Of a DNA stretch of 48,683 nucleotides, positions 7,757-16,911 are shown piece after piece. The translations under genes and the position numbers were made by a program. This DNA comes from Pseudomonadota bacterium. Its GTDB lineage: Bacteria; Pseudomonadota; Alphaproteobacteria; Rhodospirillales; Magnetospirillaceae. The DNA lies in NCBI GenBank assembly GCA_023458315.1, contig JAEXAH010000088.1, positions 1-48,683 on the forward strand, given 5' to 3'. The notes beneath the pieces were generated by a model. It searched no databases, was not told the DNA's origin, and saw only the letters and a program-made list of their open reading frames with translations. Every line of letters starts with the position of its first letter. The first letter of the stretch is position 1.

Positions 7757-10700
7757 ATGCACCTTCTCGCCGCCCAGCCCGGCACCATTTCCGACGGGTC
7801 CGAGGCCATCGACCTGGGCCAAAGCCCCGGCCGGGTGGTGGTGCTGTCGGCAGCCGACACTGAGCTGTCGGCGCTGGCCGCCGCCCACGGCCGGGCGGGG
7901 GCGCCGTTCGAGCTGCGCCTCGCCAATCTGGGGCGGCTGGCCCACCACATGTCGGTGGATCTGTACCTGGAGCAGGTGGTGGCCCACGCCCGGCTGGTGG
8001 TGGTGCGGCTGCTGGGCGGCACCTCGTACTGGCCCTATGGCATCGAGCAATTGTCGGCCTTGTGCCGCAAGCGCAACATTCTGCTGGCCTGCCTGCCCGG
8101 CGACGACAAGCCCGATGCGGAATTGCTGCGCCAGGGCACTCTCGCCCCCGATGCCGCCGAGCGGCTGTGGCGCTATCTGGTGTTCGGCGGTCCCGACAAT
8201 GCCGGGCATTTCCTGGCCTATGCCGATTGCTTATGCGGCGGCGATGCGCCGTGGCTGGAGCCCAAGCCGTTGCCGCCCGCCGGGCTGTATCCGTCCGGCG
8301 ATTGGCGCGAAGGCTGGGATACGGCCAAGCCGTCGGCGGCCGTGGTGTTCTATCGCGCCCTGGTATTGTCGGGCGACACCGCGCCCATCGACGCCGCTTT
8401 GGCGGAATTGCGCGGCCAGGGGCTGAACGCCCATGGCCTGTTCGTGCAATCGCTGAAGGACGCGGCCAGCGCGGGCATTGTCGAGGCGGTGCTGGGCGAG
8501 ATGGCGGTGGATGTGGTGGTCAATGCCACCGGCTTCGCCGTCGCCTCGCCGACCAAGCCCGAGGACACGCCGTTCGGCCCCAGCGATTGCCCGGTGTTGC
8601 AGGTGGTGCTGGCGGGCGGTTCGGAACAGGCGTGGCGCGATGGCACGCACGGTCTGGGGCCGAAGGACATCGCCATGAACGTGGCCTTGCCCGAGGTGGA
8701 TGGCCGCGTGCTGGCGGGCGCGCTGTCGTTCAAGGCGGCAACCCGCGACGAAGCCACCCAATGCGACATCGCCCGCCATGCCCCACTGGCCGAGCGGGTT
8801 CGTTACGTGGCCGAACTGGCGGCGCGTTGGGCGCGGCTGCGGCGCAAGGCGGCGGGCGAGCGGCGGATCGGCGTGGTGCTGGCCAATTATCCCAACCGCG
8901 ACGGCCGCCTGGGCAATGGCGTCGGCCTCGACACTCCGGCGGGAACCATCGAGGCGTTGCGGGCCATGGCGGCGGCGGGCTATGGCGTGCGCGACCTGCC
9001 CGCCGATGGCAACGCCCTGGTGGAAGCCTTGCAGGCCGGTCCCACCAATGACTGGCGGCAACTGGCATCGCGCGAGGTGCGGGAAACCCTGCCCTTGCCC
9101 GATTATTTCCTGTTCTTCAACGCTTTGCCGCAAACGCTACAGGATGCGGTGCGCGACCGTTGGGGCGCGCCCGAGGCCGATCCGTTCTTCAAAAAGGGCG
9201 CATTGTCCTGCGGTGAATTCCTGTTGCCCATGATGCGGCTGGGCAATGTCGCCGTGGGCATCCAACCGGCGCGCGGCTACAACATCGATCCCGGCACCAG
9301 CTATCACGATCCCGATCTGGTGCCGCCCCATTCCTATTTCGCCTTTTACGCCTGGCTGCGCGATGCCTTCCGCGCCGACGCGGTGATCCACATGGGCAAG
9401 CACGGCAATCTGGAATGGCTGCCGGGCAAGTCGCTGGCGCTGTCCGATGCCTGTTATCCCCAGGCGGTGCTGGGGCCGCTGCCCAATCTGTATCCGTTCA
9501 TCGTCAACGATCCCGGCGAAGGTACGCAGGCGAAACGACGTACCGCCGCGGTGATCATCGACCACCTGACGCCGCCCTTGACCCGCGCCGAGAGCTACGG
9601 CCCGATGCGCGAGCTGGAGCGGCTGGTGGATGAGTATTACGAGGCGGCCGGCGTCGACCCGCGCCGTCTCGCCATTCTGCGCAAGGATATCCTGGCCACC
9701 GCCTCGGCCGCCGGACTGGACCGCGATCTGGGCATCGCGCCGGGCGACGATGCCGACACCGCGCTGGGCAAGCTGGACAACCATCTGTGCGAGCTGAAGG
9801 AATTGCAGATCCGCGACGGCCTGCACATCTTCGGCGTTTCCCCGACCGGCGACCAGCGCACCGATCTGCTGGTGGCGCTGGCCCGCGTGCCGCGCGGCCA
9901 GGGGGCGGGCGACGGCTCGCTGCTGCGCGCCTTGGCCGACGATCTGGGTCTGGGCTTCGACCCGCTGGATTGCGTGCTGGGCGATGCCTGGAGTGGCGCG
10001 CGGCCCGACATTCTGGCCGGGGACGATCCCTGGCGCACCATCGGCGATACCGTCGAACGCCTGGAGCTGCTGGCCCGCGCCCTGGTGGCCGGACAGGATT
10101 GTCCGGCGGAATGGACGCGCACCGCCGCCGTGCTGGCCCATATCCGCGACCGGCTGGCCCCGGCCGTCGATGCCTGCGGCACCGCAGAGATCACCGGGCT
10201 GCTGCGTGGCCTGGACGGGCGTTTCGTGCCGCCGGGGCCGTCCGGCGCCCCGACCCGTGGCCGTCCCGACGTGCTGCCCACCGGCCGCAATTTCTTTTCC
10301 GTGGATACCCGCACGGTGCCGACCCCGGCGGCGTGGCATCTGGGCTGGAAATCGGCGCAATTGCTGCTGGAACGCCACCTTCAGGACAATGGCGACTGGC
10401 CGCGCGCCGTGGCGCTGACCGCCTGGGGCACCAGCAACATGCGCACCGGCGGCGACGACATCGCCCAGGGTCTGGCGCTGCTGGGGGTGCGTCCCACCTG
10501 GGATACCGGCTCGCGCCGCGTCACCGGCTTCGAGATTTTGCCCGCCACCGTGCTGGACCGGCCGCGCGTCGATGTCACCTTGCGCGTCTCGGGCTTTTTC
10601 CGCGACGCCTTTCCCGATCTGATCAATCTGTTCGATTCGGCAGTGCGCGCCGTCGCCGCCCTGGACGAGCCCGAGGACGTCAACCCCCTGGCCGCCCGCG

Positions 10701-11422
10701 TCCGTCTGGACAGCAACATTCTGGGCGAAGGCCGGGCGGCGGCGCGGGTGTTCGGGTCCAAACCGGGGGCCTATGGCGCCGGGCTTCAGGCGCTGATCGA
10801 CGAAAAGGGCTGGACCACCCAGGCCGATCTGGCCGAGGCCTATCTGGCCTGGGGCGGCTGGGTCTATGGCGCGGGGACCGAGGGCGAGGCCGGGCACGAC
10901 CTGTTCCGCGACCGTCTGGCCAAGGTCGAGGCGGTGGTGCAGAACCAGGACAACCGCGAACACGATCTGCTGGATTCCGACGATTATTACCAGTTCGAGG
11001 GCGGAATGACCGCCGCCGTGCGCCATGCCTCGGGCGTCGATCCGGCGGTCTATCACCCCGACCATTCCCGCCCGGAAAGCCCGCGCATCCGTACCCTGGA
11101 CGAGGAAATCGCCCGCGTGGTCCGCGCCCGCGCTGCCAATCCCAAATGGATCGCCGGCGTCATGCGCCACGGCTACAAGGGCGCGTTCGAGATGACGGCG
11201 ACGGTGGATTACCTGTTCGCCTTTGCCGCCACCACCCGCGCGGTCAAGGACCACCATTTCGACCTGCTGGCCGATGCCTATCTGGGCGACGAGGCGGTGC
11301 GGGATTTCCTGGCGGCCAACAATCCCGCCGCTTTGGCCGAAATGAAGGCGCGTTTCCGCGAAGCCATCGAGCGCGGGCTGTGGCAGCCCCGGCGCAATTC
11401 GATTTTTGCCATATTGGATTAA
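7757..11422 (+). CDS. cobN: Cobaltochelatase large subunit CobN
   Basis: A 1221-residue CobN/BchH-type chelatase subunit. In the oxygen-dependent pathway it inserts cobalt into hydrogenobyrinic acid a,c-diamide, with ATP hydrolysed by CobS and CobT. Strong motifs are VIHMGKHGNLEWLPGKSLAL, GDQRTDLLVALARVPRG, WGTSNMRTGGDDIAQGLALL and SGFFRDAFPDLINLFDSAVR. A GTG lies one codon before the ATG; ATG 7757 (MHLLAAQPGTISDGSEAIDL) is preferred. CobS and CobT partners are not in the window and must be elsewhere. It sits downstream of cobW after a palindromic repeat and is followed 63 bp later by pstB. Length is normal for CobN rather than for magnesium chelatase BchH, and the cob context agrees. Confidence 0.96.
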   Translation: MHLLAAQPGTISDGSEAIDLGQSPGRVVVLSAADTELSALAAAHGRAGAPFELRLANLGRLAHHMSVDLYLEQVVAHARLVVVRLLGGTSYWPYGIEQLSALCRKRNILLACLPGDDKPDAELLRQGTLAPDAAERLWRYLVFGGPDNAGHFLAYADCLCGGDAPWLEPKPLPPAGLYPSGDWREGWDTAKPSAAVVFYRALVLSGDTAPIDAALAELRGQGLNAHGLFVQSLKDAASAGIVEAVLGEMAVDVVVNATGFAVASPTKPEDTPFGPSDCPVLQVVLAGGSEQAWRDGTHGLGPKDIAMNVALPEVDGRVLAGALSFKAATRDEATQCDIARHAPLAERVRYVAELAARWARLRRKAAGERRIGVVLANYPNRDGRLGNGVGLDTPAGTIEALRAMAAAGYGVRDLPADGNALVEALQAGPTNDWRQLASREVRETLPLPDYFLFFNALPQTLQDAVRDRWGAPEADPFFKKGALSCGEFLLPMMRLGNVAVGIQPARGYNIDPGTSYHDPDLVPPHSYFAFYAWLRDAFRADAVIHMGKHGNLEWLPGKSLALSDACYPQAVLGPLPNLYPFIVNDPGEGTQAKRRTAAVIIDHLTPPLTRAESYGPMRELERLVDEYYEAAGVDPRRLAILRKDILATASAAGLDRDLGIAPGDDADTALGKLDNHLCELKELQIRDGLHIFGVSPTGDQRTDLLVALARVPRGQGAGDGSLLRALADDLGLGFDPLDCVLGDAWSGARPDILAGDDPWRTIGDTVERLELLARALVAGQDCPAEWTRTAAVLAHIRDRLAPAVDACGTAEITGLLRGLDGRFVPPGPSGAPTRGRPDVLPTGRNFFSVDTRTVPTPAAWHLGWKSAQLLLERHLQDNGDWPRAVALTAWGTSNMRTGGDDIAQGLALLGVRPTWDTGSRRVTGFEILPATVLDRPRVDVTLRVSGFFRDAFPDLINLFDSAVRAVAALDEPEDVNPLAARVRLDSNILGEGRAAARVFGSKPGAYGAGLQALIDEKGWTTQADLAEAYLAWGGWVYGAGTEGEAGHDLFRDRLAKVEAVVQNQDNREHDLLDSDDYYQFEGGMTAAVRHASGVDPAVYHPDHSRPESPRIRTLDEEIARVVRARAANPKWIAGVMRHGYKGAFEMTATVDYLFAFAATTRAVKDHHFDLLADAYLGDEAVRDFLAANNPAALAEMKARFREAIERGLWQPRRNSIFAILD

Positions 11423-11485
11423 CTTGAACCGGCGCCGCCGCCGAGTTACCTAGCCCTGTTGATCTCCGTTCAAGGAACCCCCAGG

Positions 11486-12256
11486 GTGCAGGAAACGCCG
11501 CTCAAGATGACCGCCCGCGCGGTCAAGGTGCATTACGGCACCAAGCTGGCGCTGAAAGGCGTCGATCTGGACATTCCCGCCGGGCAGGTGACGGCGCTGA
11601 TCGGTCCGTCCGGTTGCGGCAAGTCCACCTTTCTGCGCTGTCTGAACCGCATGAACGACACCATCGCCGGTGCCCGGGTCAGCGGCGACATCACCCTGGA
11701 CGGCCAGCCGGTCTATGGTCCCGGCGGCATCGATCCGGTGCTGCTGCGCATGCGGGTCGGCATCGTGTTCCAAAAGCCCAACCCGTTCCCCAAAAGCATC
11801 TACGACAACGTCGCCTTCGGGCCACGCATCCACGCGCTGTTCAAGGATCAGGCCCATCTGGACCACATGGTCGAGACGGCGCTGACCCGCGCCGGGCTGT
11901 GGCACGAGGTCAAGGACCGCCTGAACGAGATGGGCACCGGCCTGTCGGGCGGCCAGCAGCAGCGGCTGTGCATCGCCCGCGCCATCGCCGTCAGCCCCGA
12001 GGTGATCCTGATGGACGAGCCGTGCTCGGCGCTGGACCCCATCGCCACCGCCAAGATCGAGGAACTGATCGACGAATTGCGCGACGCCTATACCATCGCC
12101 ATCGTCACCCATTCCATGCAGCAGGCGGCCCGCGTGTCGCAGCAGACCGCGTTCTTTCATCTGGGCGAATTGGTGGAGGTGGGCGACACCGCCCAGATCT
12201 TCACCGCGCCCCGCCATCAACTCACCCAAGGCTACATCACCGGCCGGTTCGGTTAA
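11486..12256 (+). CDS. pstB: Phosphate ABC transporter ATP-binding protein
   Basis: A 256-residue ABC ATPase. Walker A GPSGCGKST is at residues 40-48, a Q-loop lies in VFQKPNPFPKSIYDNVAFG, the signature is GLSGGQQQRLCIARA, and Walker B is VILMDEPCSALDP. NPFPKSIYDNVAFGPR and SALDPIATAKIEELI are characteristic of PstB. GTG 11486 (VQETPLKMTA) has AAGGA about 10 nt upstream; ATG 11507 is the alternative. The transporter genes pstS, pstC and pstA are not adjacent: cobN lies directly upstream and phoU 10 bp downstream. Confidence 0.93.
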   Translation: MQETPLKMTARAVKVHYGTKLALKGVDLDIPAGQVTALIGPSGCGKSTFLRCLNRMNDTIAGARVSGDITLDGQPVYGPGGIDPVLLRMRVGIVFQKPNPFPKSIYDNVAFGPRIHALFKDQAHLDHMVETALTRAGLWHEVKDRLNEMGTGLSGGQQQRLCIARAIAVSPEVILMDEPCSALDPIATAKIEELIDELRDAYTIAIVTHSMQQAARVSQQTAFFHLGELVEVGDTAQIFTAPRHQLTQGYITGRFG

Positions 12257-12266
12257 GGAGAGGTTC

Positions 12267-12986
12267 ATGCCCACCATCGGCGAACATCACATCGTCAAGT
12301 CGTTCGACGAGGAACTGAAGCGCCTGCACGACGCGCTGGCCCGCATGGGCGGCCTGACCGAGCAGCAATTGGGTGCCGCCCTGGACGCCCTGGAACGGCG
12401 CGACAGCGATTTGGCCACCCGCATCATGAACGACGACGCGCGCGTCGATGAATGCGAGGATCTGATCAACGAACAGACCGTGCGCCTGCTGGCGCTGCGC
12501 GCCCCGGTGGCCGACGACCTGCGCGCGGTGATCGCCACCCTGAAGGCGGCGGGCAATCTGGAACGCATCGCCGACCACGCCGCCAACGCCGCCAAGCGCT
12601 CGCTGGTGCTGAACCAGATGCCGCCGGTCGCCCCCATGCGATCGCTGGTGCGCATGGGCCGTCTGGTGCAGGGCCTGCTGGCCGAGGTGCTGGGCGCCTA
12701 TCTGACCCACGACGCCGAACGCGCCTTGGCCGTGCGCTCGCGCGATCAGGAAGTGGACGACCTGTATTCCAGCCTGTTCCGCGAAATCCTGACCTACATG
12801 ATGGAAGACCCGCGCACCATCACCGCCGGCACCCATCTGATGTTCATCGCCAAGAACATCGAACGCATCGGCGACCACGCCACCAACATCGCCGAGATGA
12901 GCTATTTCCTGGTCACGGGACGCAAGCTGAACGACCAGCGGCCCAAGCGCGACACCTCGGCGCTGGAAGGCGTGACCCAGGACTGA
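12267..12986 (+). CDS. phoU: Phosphate signalling protein PhoU
   Basis: A 239-residue protein made of two homologous three-helix bundles. Each carries the metal-binding family motif: AAGNLERIADHAANAAKR in the first half and AKNIERIGDHATNIAEM in the second. PhoU links the Pst transporter to the PhoR/PhoB two-component system and represses the phosphate-starvation response when phosphate is plentiful. AAGGAGAGG precedes ATG 12267. Its coupling to pstB (10 bp) is the usual pair, and a strong hairpin terminator follows. Confidence 0.97.
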   Translation: MPTIGEHHIVKSFDEELKRLHDALARMGGLTEQQLGAALDALERRDSDLATRIMNDDARVDECEDLINEQTVRLLALRAPVADDLRAVIATLKAAGNLERIADHAANAAKRSLVLNQMPPVAPMRSLVRMGRLVQGLLAEVLGAYLTHDAERALAVRSRDQEVDDLYSSLFREILTYMMEDPRTITAGTHLMFIAKNIERIGDHATNIAEMSYFLVTGRKLNDQRPKRDTSALEGVTQD

Positions 12987-12992
12987 CGAAAA

Positions 12993-13025
12993 AACCCTCC
13001 CCCCCGATGGCAAGGGGGGGAGGGT
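12993..13025. terminator. Bidirectional hairpin terminator between phoU and ppa
   Basis: The inverted repeat AACCCTCCCCCCC / GGGGGGGAGGGTT forms a 13-bp stem with a short loop. It is flanked by an A-run upstream and TTCTTC downstream, so it can serve both convergent genes, phoU (+) and ppa (-). Confidence 0.88.
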
Positions 13026-13054
13026 TCTTCAGTGCCGCGAGAACGCGAAGAAGC

Positions 13055-13591
13055 TTACTTCTTCTTCTTCTCGGCCTTCTTGATGGCGGCTTCGATGATC
13101 TCGGCGGCCTTTTCCGGGCCGCCCCAGCCGATCACCTTGACCCACTTGCCCTCTTCCAGATCCTTGTAATGGGCGAAGAAGTGCTCGATCTGCTGCAGCA
13201 GGGTGGCCGGCAGGTCCGAGTACGACTTCACGTCGTCATAGAAGGGGTGCAGCTTGGGGTGCGGCACGGCCAGGATCTTCTCGTCATGACCGGCTTCGTC
13301 TTCCATCAGCAGCACGCCGATCGGGCGCGAGCGCATGACCGCGCCGACCGCCACGCCATGACGGCCGACAACCATCACGTCGACCGGGTCGCCGTCGTCC
13401 GACAGGGTGTGCGGGACGAAGCCGTAATTGGTCGGGTAGTACATGGCGGTGTGCAGGAAGCGGTCGACGAACATGGCGCCCGATTCCTTGTCGATCTCGT
13501 ACTTCACCGGATCGCCCTTCAGCGGGATCTCGATGATGACGTTGATGTCGTTCGGCGGGTTCTTGCCGATCGGGATCTTCTTGATGTCCAT
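13055..13591 (-). CDS. ppa: Inorganic pyrophosphatase (family I)
   Basis: A 178-residue soluble pyrophosphatase that hydrolyses PPi to two phosphates. It shows the catalytic signature DDGDPVDVMV, the N-terminal VIIEIPLKGDPVKYEID, the MYYPTNYGFVPHTL segment and a lysine-rich tail ending in four lysines. The frame is open upstream inside ald, so the start was set at ATG 13591 (MDIKKIPIGKNPPNDINVII). It lies 5 bp after the ald stop on the same strand, so the two are probably co-transcribed. A shared terminator separates it from phoU, which gives a small phosphate-related neighbourhood. Confidence 0.98.
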   Translation of the reverse strand: MDIKKIPIGKNPPNDINVIIEIPLKGDPVKYEIDKESGAMFVDRFLHTAMYYPTNYGFVPHTLSDDGDPVDVMVVGRHGVAVGAVMRSRPIGVLLMEDEAGHDEKILAVPHPKLHPFYDDVKSYSDLPATLLQQIEHFFAHYKDLEEGKWVKVIGWGGPEKAAEIIEAAIKKAEKKKK

Positions 13592-13596
13592 GGTTC

Positions 13597-14727
13597 TTAT
13601 GATCCTTGTTCTTTGGTCAGGACGACCTCGGCATCCACATACTGGAATCCGCGGTCGCGCGCCACTGCGGCGTGAGTGACCTGGCCGCGATGGACGTTGA
13701 GGCCCGCGCGCAGGTGCGGGTCCTCGGATAGCGCACCGGCCCAGCCCTTGTCGGCCAGGGCCAGCACGAATGGAAGTGTCGCGTTGTTCAGCGCGAAGGC
13801 CGAGGTGCGGGCCACCGCCCCCGGCATGTTGGTGACGCAATAATGCACCACCCCTTCGTCCACATAGGTGGGGTGGTCGTGGGTGGTGGGGCGGGCGGTT
13901 TCCACACAGCCGCCCTGATCGATGGCCACGTCGACGATGACCGAGCCGTTGCGCATGCCCGCCACCTGGGCACGGCTGACCAGACGCGGCGCCGCCGCGC
14001 CCGGCACCAGCACGGCGCCGATCACCAGATCGGCGTCCAGCACATGGTGTTCCAGGGCGTTCAGATTGGCATAGGCGGTCTGCACGCGGCCGCCGAACAA
14101 TTCGTCGATCTGCGCCAGCCGGGCCAGCGACTTGTCCAGGATGACCACGCGGGCGCCCAGGCCGACCGCCATGCGGGCCGCGTTGGTGCCGACCACGCCG
14201 CCGCCCAGGATCACCACGTTGCCCGGCGGCACCCCCGGCACGCCGCCCAACAGCACGCCGATGCCGCCCTGTTCCTTTTCCAGGCAATGGGCGCCCACCT
14301 GCACCGCCATGCGCCCCGCCACCTCGGACATGGGGGCCAGCAGCGGCAGGCGGCCATGGGCGTCGGTGACGGTTTCATAGGCGATGGCGGTGACGCCCGA
14401 GTCCATCAGGCCCTTGGTCTGTTCGGGATCGGGGGCCAGATGCAGATAGGTGAACAGCACCTGCCCCTCGCGCAGCAGGGCGATTTCCGGCGGTTGCGGT
14501 TCCTTGACCTTGACCACCAGATCGGCGGTGGCGAACACCTCGGCGGCGCTGTCGACCACGATGGCGCCGACCGCGCGATAGGCGGCGTCGGAACAGCCGA
14601 TGCCCTCGCCCGCCTTGCTTTCCACCACCACCCGATGGCCGTGATGAACCAGCTCGCGCACCGAGCCGGGGGTCAGGCCGACGCGGTATTCGTGGCTTTT
14701 GATTTCCTTGGGAACGCCGATGCGCAT
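13597..14727 (-). CDS. ald: Alanine dehydrogenase
   Basis: A 376-residue NAD-dependent alanine dehydrogenase that interconverts L-alanine and pyruvate plus ammonia. The N-terminus MRIGVPKEIKSHEYRVGLTP is diagnostic. The substrate-domain segment VKVKEPQPPEIALLREGQ is followed by the Rossmann motif VILGGGVVGTNAARMAVGLG and the segment VIVDVAIDQGGCVETARPTT. Length and start fit the family. It is upstream of ppa with a 5-bp gap. Related transhydrogenase alpha subunits share the fold, but the ending and length favour Ald. Confidence 0.96.
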   Translation of the reverse strand: MRIGVPKEIKSHEYRVGLTPGSVRELVHHGHRVVVESKAGEGIGCSDAAYRAVGAIVVDSAAEVFATADLVVKVKEPQPPEIALLREGQVLFTYLHLAPDPEQTKGLMDSGVTAIAYETVTDAHGRLPLLAPMSEVAGRMAVQVGAHCLEKEQGGIGVLLGGVPGVPPGNVVILGGGVVGTNAARMAVGLGARVVILDKSLARLAQIDELFGGRVQTAYANLNALEHHVLDADLVIGAVLVPGAAAPRLVSRAQVAGMRNGSVIVDVAIDQGGCVETARPTTHDHPTYVDEGVVHYCVTNMPGAVARTSAFALNNATLPFVLALADKGWAGALSEDPHLRAGLNVHRGQVTHAAVARDRGFQYVDAEVVLTKEQGS

Positions 14728-14820
14728 GGGGCCACCCGTTTTTTTGGAATTACATTACCCCAAAAAGCGGCGGGCGCAACCTGACGGTATGGTGACGATC
14801 GCGTCGCCGCGCAGGACAGT

Positions 14821-16110
14821 TTATGCCTGCCGCGCCTCGTTTTCCATGGGCAGGCGGTACATCATCCACACCAGCAGCGCCATGCCCGGCAACGCGGTCA
14901 AAGTGGTGAAGACGAAGAACCACGCCCAGCCCAGCCCCTGCACCAGCATGCCGCTGAAGCCCGAGAAGAAATTGGTGCCCAGCGCCGCCAGCGCCGACAG
15001 CAGCGCGTATTGGGTGGCGGAATAGTTCAGGCTGCACAGGCGCGAGATATAGGCGACGAACACCGCCGCCGCCATGGAACCGCTGACGTTCTCGACGGCG
15101 ATGGTGGCGATCAGCGCCAGGCGGTCGTGGCCCATGAAGCTTTGCCACACATACATCAGGTTGGACACCGCCTGAAGGATGCCGGTGATGAACAGCGCCC
15201 GGAACAGACCGAAGCGCACCGCCACCACGCCGCCCAGCGCCAGTCCGATCAGGGTGGCGCCCAGGCCGAACACCTTGCTGATGCCGGCGATTTCGTCGTT
15301 GCTGAAGCCCATGGCCTTGTAGAACGGCGTCGCCACCGAACCGGGAATGGCGTCGCACAGCTTGAACAGGATGATGAAGGCCAGGATGGCGAACAGCGCG
15401 CCGCCCTGGCGGCGCAGCATGTCGGCGAAGGGCGACACCACTGCGTCCTTGATCCAGGCGGCGACGCCAGGCGGGATCGGCTTGCGTTCGCCGCCATGGG
15501 GTTCGGGGTTCAACAGGGTGGCGGCCATGCCGACGGTGGTCAGCGCCGCCATCACCATATAGACCTGCGGCCACGGCATGACGTGCTGGGCCAGGGTCAA
15601 GGCGCCCGCCCCGGCCACCAGCATGGCGATACGATACCCGGCCTGCACCATCGTGGCGCCGGGCGCCTGTTGTCCGGCGGCCAGCACGTCGACGCGATAG
15701 GCGTCCACCACCACGTCCTGGCTGGCGGAACAGAATGCCACCAGCAACACCGCCAGGCCCATCATCCACGGATCGTCGGCGGGCGTCGCCGCCAGCAGCA
15801 GGATCGAGGCCGCCAGCAGCATCTGGATGAACAGCATCCAGCCGCGCCGCTGGCCCAGCCGGGCGAAGCCGGGCGGCGGCGACAGCCGATCGAGGAACGG
15901 CGCCCACAGGAATTTCAGCGAATAGGGCATGCCCGCCCAGGCCAGCATGGTGATGGCACGCAGATCCACCTGGGCATCGGTCAGCCACGCCCCCAGGGTC
16001 GAGCCGCTTTTGGTCAGCAGCAACGGCAGGCCGCTGGAAAAACCGAAGGCAAAGATGGACAGGATGCGGCGGTCGCCGTAGACGGCGAAGGCGGCGCGCC
16101 AACGAGACAT
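14821..16110 (-). CDS. ampG: AmpG-like muropeptide MFS permease
   Basis: A 429-residue major-facilitator protein with about 12 hydrophobic helices. Features of the AmpG family are the start RRILSIFAFGFSSGLPLLL, TLGAWLTDAQVDLRAITMLA, LKFLWAPFLDR, RRGWMLFIQ and SASQDVVVDAYRVDVL. AmpG imports anhydromuropeptides released from peptidoglycan for recycling and can influence beta-lactamase induction. Related proteins annotated as acetyl-CoA transporters share this fold, but the motifs favour AmpG. It lies between ald (93 bp downstream) and an HNH endonuclease gene, all on the minus strand. Confidence 0.9.
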   Translation of the reverse strand: MSRWRAAFAVYGDRRILSIFAFGFSSGLPLLLTKSGSTLGAWLTDAQVDLRAITMLAWAGMPYSLKFLWAPFLDRLSPPPGFARLGQRRGWMLFIQMLLAASILLLAATPADDPWMMGLAVLLVAFCSASQDVVVDAYRVDVLAAGQQAPGATMVQAGYRIAMLVAGAGALTLAQHVMPWPQVYMVMAALTTVGMAATLLNPEPHGGERKPIPPGVAAWIKDAVVSPFADMLRRQGGALFAILAFIILFKLCDAIPGSVATPFYKAMGFSNDEIAGISKVFGLGATLIGLALGGVVAVRFGLFRALFITGILQAVSNLMYVWQSFMGHDRLALIATIAVENVSGSMAAAVFVAYISRLCSLNYSATQYALLSALAALGTNFFSGFSGMLVQGLGWAWFFVFTTLTALPGMALLVWMMYRLPMENEARQA

Positions 16111-16164
16111 GTTCCGTTCCCTCTGGTGCTGGACGGGCGGCAGTGTAGCGGCAAAAGGTTAAGA

Positions 16165-16734
16165 TCAGAACGGGTCCAGCTCGGAATCCCAGTACAGGAA
16201 GTCGCGCCAACTGGCATGCAGGTAATCGGGCGGGAACAGGCGGCCACGTTCACGCAGGTCGAAACCGCTGGGCTCGACCGGCCAGCGCAGCAACGCCATG
16301 TCGGCCTCGCGCGGCAGGCGGCAGCCCTTGCGCAGATTGCACGGGCCGCAGGCGGCGACCACGTTTTCCCACGACGTGCGGCCGCCCCGGGCGCGCGGGA
16401 TGACATGGTCGAAGGTCAAATCGTGCACCGGCAAGGCGCGGCCGCAATATTGGCAGGTGAAGCGGTCGCGCAGGAACACGTTGAAGCGGGTAAAGGCGGC
16501 GCGGCGGTTGGCCGGGATGTATTCCTTCAGCGAGATGACGCTGGGCAGCCGCATCTCGGCGCTGGGGGAATGGACGACGCGGTCGTATTCCGACACCACG
16601 GCGACGCGGCCGCCCATCACGGCCTTGACCGCTTCCTGCCAGGACCATAGGGACAAGGGAAGATAGCTGAGCGGCCGGAAATCGGCGTTCAGGACCAAAG
16701 CGGGGTAGCTTTCCACGATCGCGGGCACCTCCAC
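16165..16734 (-). CDS. HNH endonuclease family protein
   Basis: A 189-residue protein of the HNH family common in alphaproteobacteria. The N-terminal half (PALVLNADFRPLSYLPLSLW, then MGGRVAVVSEY) is typical. The nuclease core has a zinc pair in CQYCG, the catalytic LTFDHVIPRARGG with the first His, NVVAACGPCNLRKG with the Asn and a second zinc pair. Such proteins are chromosomal housekeeping genes of unclear role rather than part of a visible mobile element. The start is GTG 16734; an ATG is not available nearby. Confidence 0.88.
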   Translation of the reverse strand: MEVPAIVESYPALVLNADFRPLSYLPLSLWSWQEAVKAVMGGRVAVVSEYDRVVHSPSAEMRLPSVISLKEYIPANRRAAFTRFNVFLRDRFTCQYCGRALPVHDLTFDHVIPRARGGRTSWENVVAACGPCNLRKGCRLPREADMALLRWPVEPSGFDLRERGRLFPPDYLHASWRDFLYWDSELDPF

Positions 16735-16911
16735 CTGGCGGCGGTTGCCCCAAGATAACGGTGCGGAATCGGCAAATCCACACCTGATCTATGATCGTTC
16801 TGTATCAATATCTAGATTCATGTTTAGCCCTCGCCGGGCGCGTCCATCCGGCCGCTTGGCCGCGGCCTCAATGGCCGCAGGAGCGGCGTGCGTCAGGGTT
16901 AATGCCCGCCG
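16735..16911. other. 177-bp gap upstream of the HNH gene
   Basis: Between the HNH gene start and the esterase stop (both minus strand) lies a spacer with one AT-rich island (about 16785-16825, containing TATCAATATCTAGATTC), a plausible promoter zone for the HNH gene. No clear hairpin, repeat or reading frame was found. Confidence 0.3.

Noticed and set aside
7757..11422. Magnesium chelatase subunit BchH/ChlH
   Set aside because: Same superfamily, but the cobU-cobW context and lack of any bacteriochlorophyll gene favour CobN.
16165..16734. HNH gene as part of an intron, prophage or restriction system
   Set aside because: It belongs to a widespread chromosomal family; no reverse transcriptase, methylase, integrase or phage gene is near it.
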